From Christiangramia crocea (GTDB taxonomy: Bacteria > Bacteroidota > Bacteroidia > Flavobacteriales > Flavobacteriaceae), in NCBI RefSeq assembly GCF_022410465.1, contig NZ_JAJSON010000025.1, forward strand, positions 372,001 through 436,000: a stretch of 64,000 nucleotides of DNA. The letters run 5' to 3'. The notes under the pieces are model-generated. The model searched no databases and had not been told where the DNA came from. It was given only the letters and a program-made list of their open reading frames with translations. This document shows positions 60,554-64,000 of this stretch, in pieces. The number at the start of each line of letters is the position of its first letter. Position 1 is the first letter of the stretch. The position numbers were made by a program, and so were the translations under genes.

Positions 60554-61090
60554 ATGAAAACCAATAAACCGAAATATTCAGAAAATTCTGGTTTCAAGGT
60601 TCCTAAAGATTATTTTGAGAACTTTGAGGATAGAATGATTCGCAGGCTCGAAGAGCAGGAAGCTGTAAAGCTCCCTGTAAATGAGAGTGGATTTAGCGTT
60701 CCTGATGGATATTTTGAATCATTGGATGAAAAGATTCTTAAGAGAACTAAAGACAACACGCCAACTCGCGTGATAAATCTGTTCAAAAAAGAATACCTTT
60801 TCTATGCTGCTGCAGTAGCAGCCATTTTTATTCTAATGCTGGGGAACTTCTTCCAGACTGAATCAGATCAGCCAATAGGCTGGGACGATGTTGAAATTTC
60901 GGCAATGGAGAACTATATTGATGAAGGCTATGACATGGGCTTTATAGACCTGAACACATCAGACTATTCTGAGTTTATCCTGAAAGATGGTAAGCTTATT
61001 GATGATTCAGACTTCTATAGTGTAAATTCTGAAGCCGTTATCGACTATATTGATGAAAATATTGAGGACCCTACCTATATTTTAGAATAA
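60554..61090 (+). CDS. Membrane anti-sigma candidate with two GFxVPxxYFE repeats
   Basis: A 178-residue protein. Two copies of an about 20-residue motif stand in the N-terminus: SGFKVPKDYFENFEDRMIRR (12-31) and SGFSVPDGYFESLDEKILKR (45-64). Then follow one membrane helix (about 82-100) and an acidic C-terminal half outside. The start is ATG 60554; a GTG at 60551 gives one extra residue. Position between the sigma gene and the sensor-type gene suggests an anti-sigma role, with the motifs contacting the sigma factor; this is inference. Confidence 0.75.
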   Translation: MKTNKPKYSENSGFKVPKDYFENFEDRMIRRLEEQEAVKLPVNESGFSVPDGYFESLDEKILKRTKDNTPTRVINLFKKEYLFYAAAVAAIFILMLGNFFQTESDQPIGWDDVEISAMENYIDEGYDMGFIDLNTSDYSEFILKDGKLIDDSDFYSVNSEAVIDYIDENIEDPTYILE

Positions 61091-61093
61091 ATT

Positions 61094-61546
61094 ATGAAAA
61101 AATTAGTATTGATATTGTTTGTTCTTTGCACTACACCCCACATGGTGGCACAGGACTCTGGAAAAGACAAATGGGAGCGTATAAAAGCTCTTAAAGTAGC
61201 CTATTTCACTCAGGAACTTAATTTAACTGATAAAATAGCCGAGAAATTCTGGCCTATTTATAACAGATATGAAAAGGCCAGGCACGAGTTGCACAAGCGT
61301 GAACATATAGACCTGGAAAATGTGGAGTGCATCAATGAATCAGAAGCCAATGAACTTTTAAATGAGCTCCTCAGTGTGGAAAATGAGGAATACAATATAA
61401 AAAAGAAACTCTTTAGAGATCTTAGAGAGATCATATCAGCTAAAGATATTATCAAGCTACATAAGTTGGAAGATGAATTCCATAAAAAGCTTATAAAAGA
61501 ATATCGTTCGAAAAGGGAACGTGAAGATTCAAACAGCAGTGAGTAG
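61094..61546 (+). CDS. Small exported helical protein (sensor of ECF-type sigma factor)
   Basis: A 150-residue exported protein (signal peptide at 1-19, MVAQ end). The mature part is strongly helical and charged, resembling the Spy/CpxP-type fold: AYFTQELNLTDKIAEKFWPIYNRYEKARHELHKR, then LLNELLSVENEEYNIKKKLFRDLREI. Flavobacterial databases call it sensor of ECF-type sigma factor. It could feed back periplasmic stress to the sigma system. It starts 3 bases after the anti-sigma candidate. Confidence 0.8.
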   Translation: MKKLVLILFVLCTTPHMVAQDSGKDKWERIKALKVAYFTQELNLTDKIAEKFWPIYNRYEKARHELHKREHIDLENVECINESEANELLNELLSVENEEYNIKKKLFRDLREIISAKDIIKLHKLEDEFHKKLIKEYRSKREREDSNSSE

Positions 61547-61586
61547 TTTTGCTATTCATATTTAGTTTTTTGGTTAGTTAGTAGTT

Positions 61587-61627
61587 AATAATCCGGCAGA
61601 TACTGAATCTGTCGGATTATTTCTTTT
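61587..61627 (+). terminator. Terminator of the second sigma operon
   Basis: Fifteen-base arms (61587-61601 with 61607-61621) with one G-U pair and a five-base loop, followed by a T-rich TTCTTTT. It overlaps the stop of the convergent gene and may serve both. Confidence 0.78.
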
Positions 61628-62693
61628 AATGAAATACCAGTTTTGCAATCCTGCTCTTACCAGCAGCATAAGCCGTAGAATCATTTACAAACCTTAGCGT
61701 ATAGAAACCTTCATCTGAAATCTTTTTCCAGGTTTTTCCACCATCCTTGGTATAATGTATACCGCTAAATCCAGTTGCCACAATTTGCCGGCCTTCAGAA
61801 TTCGGCAAATATCTTACACTGCTCTTGTATCCGGGATCTTTACCGTCCCCTACTAATTGCCAGCTTTTTCCTCCATCCCTGGTCACTGCCTTATTACTTA
61901 AATTCCCTTCCGGATTTGTATAATCGCCCCCGATGATTATACCATTTTCTTCATCATAGAAATCAATACTATATCCTCCCGTAGTGGATTTTCCCTGTAC
62001 CAGAGGCGTCTCAAAAACTTCCCAGGTCTTACCTTTATCCGGAGAATATAATACTCTGGATTTAACACCACCGGTCAGGATCCAGGTCTTATTCCCCACC
62101 AGTGCAATATTCGAATTACTGGCCGCGAAGGCAGCTTCTCCTTCAGCAGCAACGGGCAAATTCTCACAATCTAATTTACTCCAGCTTTTCCCTCCATTCC
62201 TGGTAATGATTATCGAGATGCAGCCATCTGTGGGATCTCCCATAGCTATACCTTCATTATCATTCCAGAATGCCATAGCATCATAAAATACCTTTTCATT
62301 CTCTTCTTTATAAACAAGCTCCATTTGTCCAGAATCTCCTGTTTTATACAAAAGTGCAGGATTAGCCACACTCAGCATAAAAAAGTCATTCGCAGTGCTT
62401 GCAACCGCCCTGAAATCAGGAGTTATCGTATCAAATCTCTGAACATTTGTTTTCCATGTATTGTTAGCCGAATTATAAAGGCCGTATTTGCCATTATTTC
62501 CCGCAAAAGCAAGGTTCTCCCCTATTACTTCAATCGCCCTCACACTCAGCGAATCATCCACCAAAAGAATCTCGGTTTCAACCGACTCATAATATTTTGG
62601 TTTAGATGTATCAATGTTTTCGGCCCCGTTTTTCTTAGGATCGTTTTTGCAGGAAAAAACCAGTAAAACCAGTAAAAAGCTTATTCTTTTCAT
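61626..62693 (-). CDS. YCF48-like beta-propeller lipoprotein
   Basis: A 355-residue exported lipoprotein (MKRISF start; lipobox VFSC). The mature part repeats a photosynthesis-assembly-factor-like/BNR motif: YKTGDSGQM, ITRNGGKSWSKL, LYSPDKGKTWEVF, VTRDGGKSWQLV and YTKDGGKTWKKI, i.e. about six blades of a propeller. Non-photosynthetic members act as binding or assembly scaffolds; no partner is evident. I start at the lipobox signal peptide rather than the longer in-frame extension. A -7 element TATATTTG lies at 62709-62716 on this strand. Confidence 0.85.
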   Translation of the reverse strand: MKRISFLLVLLVFSCKNDPKKNGAENIDTSKPKYYESVETEILLVDDSLSVRAIEVIGENLAFAGNNGKYGLYNSANNTWKTNVQRFDTITPDFRAVASTANDFFMLSVANPALLYKTGDSGQMELVYKEENEKVFYDAMAFWNDNEGIAMGDPTDGCISIIITRNGGKSWSKLDCENLPVAAEGEAAFAASNSNIALVGNKTWILTGGVKSRVLYSPDKGKTWEVFETPLVQGKSTTGGYSIDFYDEENGIIIGGDYTNPEGNLSNKAVTRDGGKSWQLVGDGKDPGYKSSVRYLPNSEGRQIVATGFSGIHYTKDGGKTWKKISDEGFYTLRFVNDSTAYAAGKSRIAKLVFH

Positions 62694-62739
62694 AATCGGA
62701 ATTTGCACCAAATATAAATTTTTCCCGTTCAAAAAACCG

Positions 62740-62747
62740 TAACTTTG
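62740..62747 (+). promoter_or_regulatory. Candidate -7 element for the RsmB-like methyltransferase
   Basis: TAACTTTG on the plus strand, 18 bases before the ATG. No TTTG at the usual distance. Confidence 0.45.
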
Positions 62748-62765
62748 CCGCTTTAAAGGAAATTT

Positions 62766-63977
62766 ATGCGCCTACACAGAAATCTGGTTTTCGCCACTAT
62801 TGATGCTCTTGCCGAAATTTTTAATGAGGGAAACTATGCCGATAAAGTAATCGAAAAGACCCTGAAAAGAGATAAACGCTGGGGTTCCAGGGATAGAAGT
62901 TTTATCGCAGAAACCACTTATGATATTGTAAGATGGAAAAGGCTTTATGCTGAGATCGCTGAAGTGAAAGAACCTTTTTCAAGAGAAGACCTTTTCAGGA
63001 TGTTCTCCGTTTGGTGTGTGCTCCGCGGTATAAAATTACCGGACTGGCCTCAATTTGATGGAACACCTGAACGCCGAATCAAAGGGAGATTTGACGAATT
63101 AAGCAAAGTAAGAAAGTTCAGGGAATCTGTACCGGACTGGCTGGATGAACTTGGAGCAAGTGAACTTGGGGATAAAACCTGGACTAAAGAGCTTCATGCA
63201 CTTAATAATCAGGCACCGGTCGTTATAAGGGCCAATAAACTTAAAACCACTCCCCAACAACTTGCAGAAATTCTGAAAGAAGAAGGTATTGAAACTTCTA
63301 ATCTCAGAAATTATCCTGAAGCCCTGGAATTAAAAGAACGAGCCAATATTTTCAGAACAAAGGCCTTTAAAGATGGTTTATTTGAAGTCCAGGATGCGAG
63401 TTCACAGAGAGTTGCTGAATTTCTTAACGTTGAACCCGGAATGAGGGTGGTGGATACCTGTGCCGGCGCTGGTGGAAAAACTTTGCACCTGGCAGCCTTA
63501 ATGGAAAACAAGGGCCAGATCATCGCTCTGGATATCTATGGAAATAAACTTAAAGAATTAAAACGCCGGGCGAAGCGTGCCGGTGCGCATAATATAGATA
63601 CCAGAAGTATCGAATCCACTAAAGTCATCAAAAAATTATATAACACTGCAGACAGGGTTCTTATAGATGCTCCCTGTAGTGGATTGGGTGTCTTAAGCCG
63701 TAATCCCGATGCAAAATGGAAGTTACAGCCGGAGTTTATTGAAAATATCAGGAATACACAGATCGAGATCCTTCAAAAATATTCTAGAATGGTAAAAAAA
63801 GGAGGCCAGCTGGTATATGCCACCTGCTCTATCCTCCCTTCAGAAAACCAGCAACAGGTACAGAGATTTCTGAAATCTGAAGAAGGAGCTAAGTTCAAAC
63901 TTAAAAAGGAAAAAAACATCCTTTCCAGCGAAAGTGGTTATGACGGATTTTATATGGCCCTGCTGGAAAAAAAATGA
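62766..63977 (+). CDS. RsmB/NOP-family rRNA cytosine-C5 methyltransferase
   Basis: A 403-residue m5C methyltransferase. An N-terminal NusB-like domain is followed by the RsmB catalytic domain: CAGAGGKTLHLA (SAM site, about 235), LDIYGNKLKEL, IDAPCSGLGVL (motif IV with cysteine) and TCSILPSENQQQV (motif VI with the catalytic cysteine). Both cysteines needed by this family are present. It methylates cytosine in 16S rRNA or tRNA; the exact base is not readable. Possibly a short gene begins just after it (ATG at 63982), cut by the window end. Confidence 0.93.
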   Translation: MRLHRNLVFATIDALAEIFNEGNYADKVIEKTLKRDKRWGSRDRSFIAETTYDIVRWKRLYAEIAEVKEPFSREDLFRMFSVWCVLRGIKLPDWPQFDGTPERRIKGRFDELSKVRKFRESVPDWLDELGASELGDKTWTKELHALNNQAPVVIRANKLKTTPQQLAEILKEEGIETSNLRNYPEALELKERANIFRTKAFKDGLFEVQDASSQRVAEFLNVEPGMRVVDTCAGAGGKTLHLAALMENKGQIIALDIYGNKLKELKRRAKRAGAHNIDTRSIESTKVIKKLYNTADRVLIDAPCSGLGVLSRNPDAKWKLQPEFIENIRNTQIEILQKYSRMVKKGGQLVYATCSILPSENQQQVQRFLKSEEGAKFKLKKEKNILSSESGYDGFYMALLEKK

Positions 63978-64000
63978 ATTAATGGAAGTCTTACCTGATT

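Noticed and set aside
1-64000. CRISPR arrays, insertion sequences, prophage, toxin-antitoxin or defence genes
   Set aside because: No regularly spaced repeats, transposase, integrase, restriction or other recognised defence gene was found.
1-64000. tRNA or rRNA genes
   Set aside because: The gaps were read for cloverleaf features such as GGTTCGAATCC; none was found. A tRNAscan run would be needed to be sure.
63982-64000. Start of a new gene (ATG GAA GTC TTA CCT GAT)
   Set aside because: Only six codons are in the window; too little to call.

Overview
The window is a stretch of chromosome from a member of the Bacteroidota, almost certainly Flavobacteriaceae and probably close to Gramella/Christiangramia. 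The evidence is AT-rich DNA, promoters of the TTTG-N19-TAnnTTTG type, A-rich leaders without Shine-Dalgarno sequences, and lineage-typical families: DUF4252, DUF6495 and DUF4199 proteins, the 'sensor of ECF-type sigma factor' operon, a BtuG-like lipoprotein, type B L31, and CarB without its allosteric domain. No rRNA, tRNA, insertion sequence, prophage or CRISPR array was seen. Most of the content is chromosomal housekeeping.

Layout. 0-5.4 kb: end of an SDR oxidoreductase, an (alpha/alpha)6 glycosidase, a HAD hydrolase, a small secreted protein, and a three-gene operon (NAD-dependent epimerase, a VKOR-like membrane protein without loop cysteines, an SPW-repeat protein). 5.6-10.7 kb: aldo/keto reductase, MlaE-MlaF-MlaD lipid transporter, hisS. 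10.8-17.2 kb: MacB-like permease, DUF6495 protein, rpsF-rpsR-rplI, an orphan LytTR regulator, priA. 17.3-21.3 kb: nadC-brkB-chalcone isomerase-like-DUF2147 operon, divergent from rlmH-rdgB. 21.3-27.8 kb: DEAD-box helicase with a strongly structured leader, a CarboxypepD_reg protein, SRPBCC protein, trmH, a sirtuin, purB.

27.8-31.6 kb: an ECF sigma operon (sigma, membrane anti-sigma candidate, two DUF4252 proteins) with an ECF-type promoter before its own sigma gene, and an S41 protease lipoprotein. 31.7-38 kb: a complete vitamin B12 uptake locus. A cobalamin riboswitch precedes btuB-btuG on the minus strand, and btuF-btuC-btuD run divergently. 38-42.5 kb: a tight five-gene unit from rmuC to a bile-acid:sodium-symporter-like protein. 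42.5-46.4 kb: DUF423, carB, rpmH. 46.4-53.9 kb: TPR protein, thioredoxin-like protein, lytic transglycosylase with an alpha/beta hydrolase, pirin with a small GNAT-like protein, mtaB, a GlmU-family protein, rpmE2. 54-59.2 kb: DUF4199 protein, GT2 glycosyltransferase, phosphohexomutase, MsbA-like exporter. 59.2-64 kb: a structured 394-base gap, a second ECF sigma operon, a YCF48-like lipoprotein, and an RsmB-type rRNA methyltransferase.

The best candidates for something undescribed are the epimerase/VKOR-like/SPW operon, the folded leader of the DEAD-box helicase gene, and the hairpin-rich gap at 59.6-59.95 kb. I found no unambiguous new defence or mobile system.
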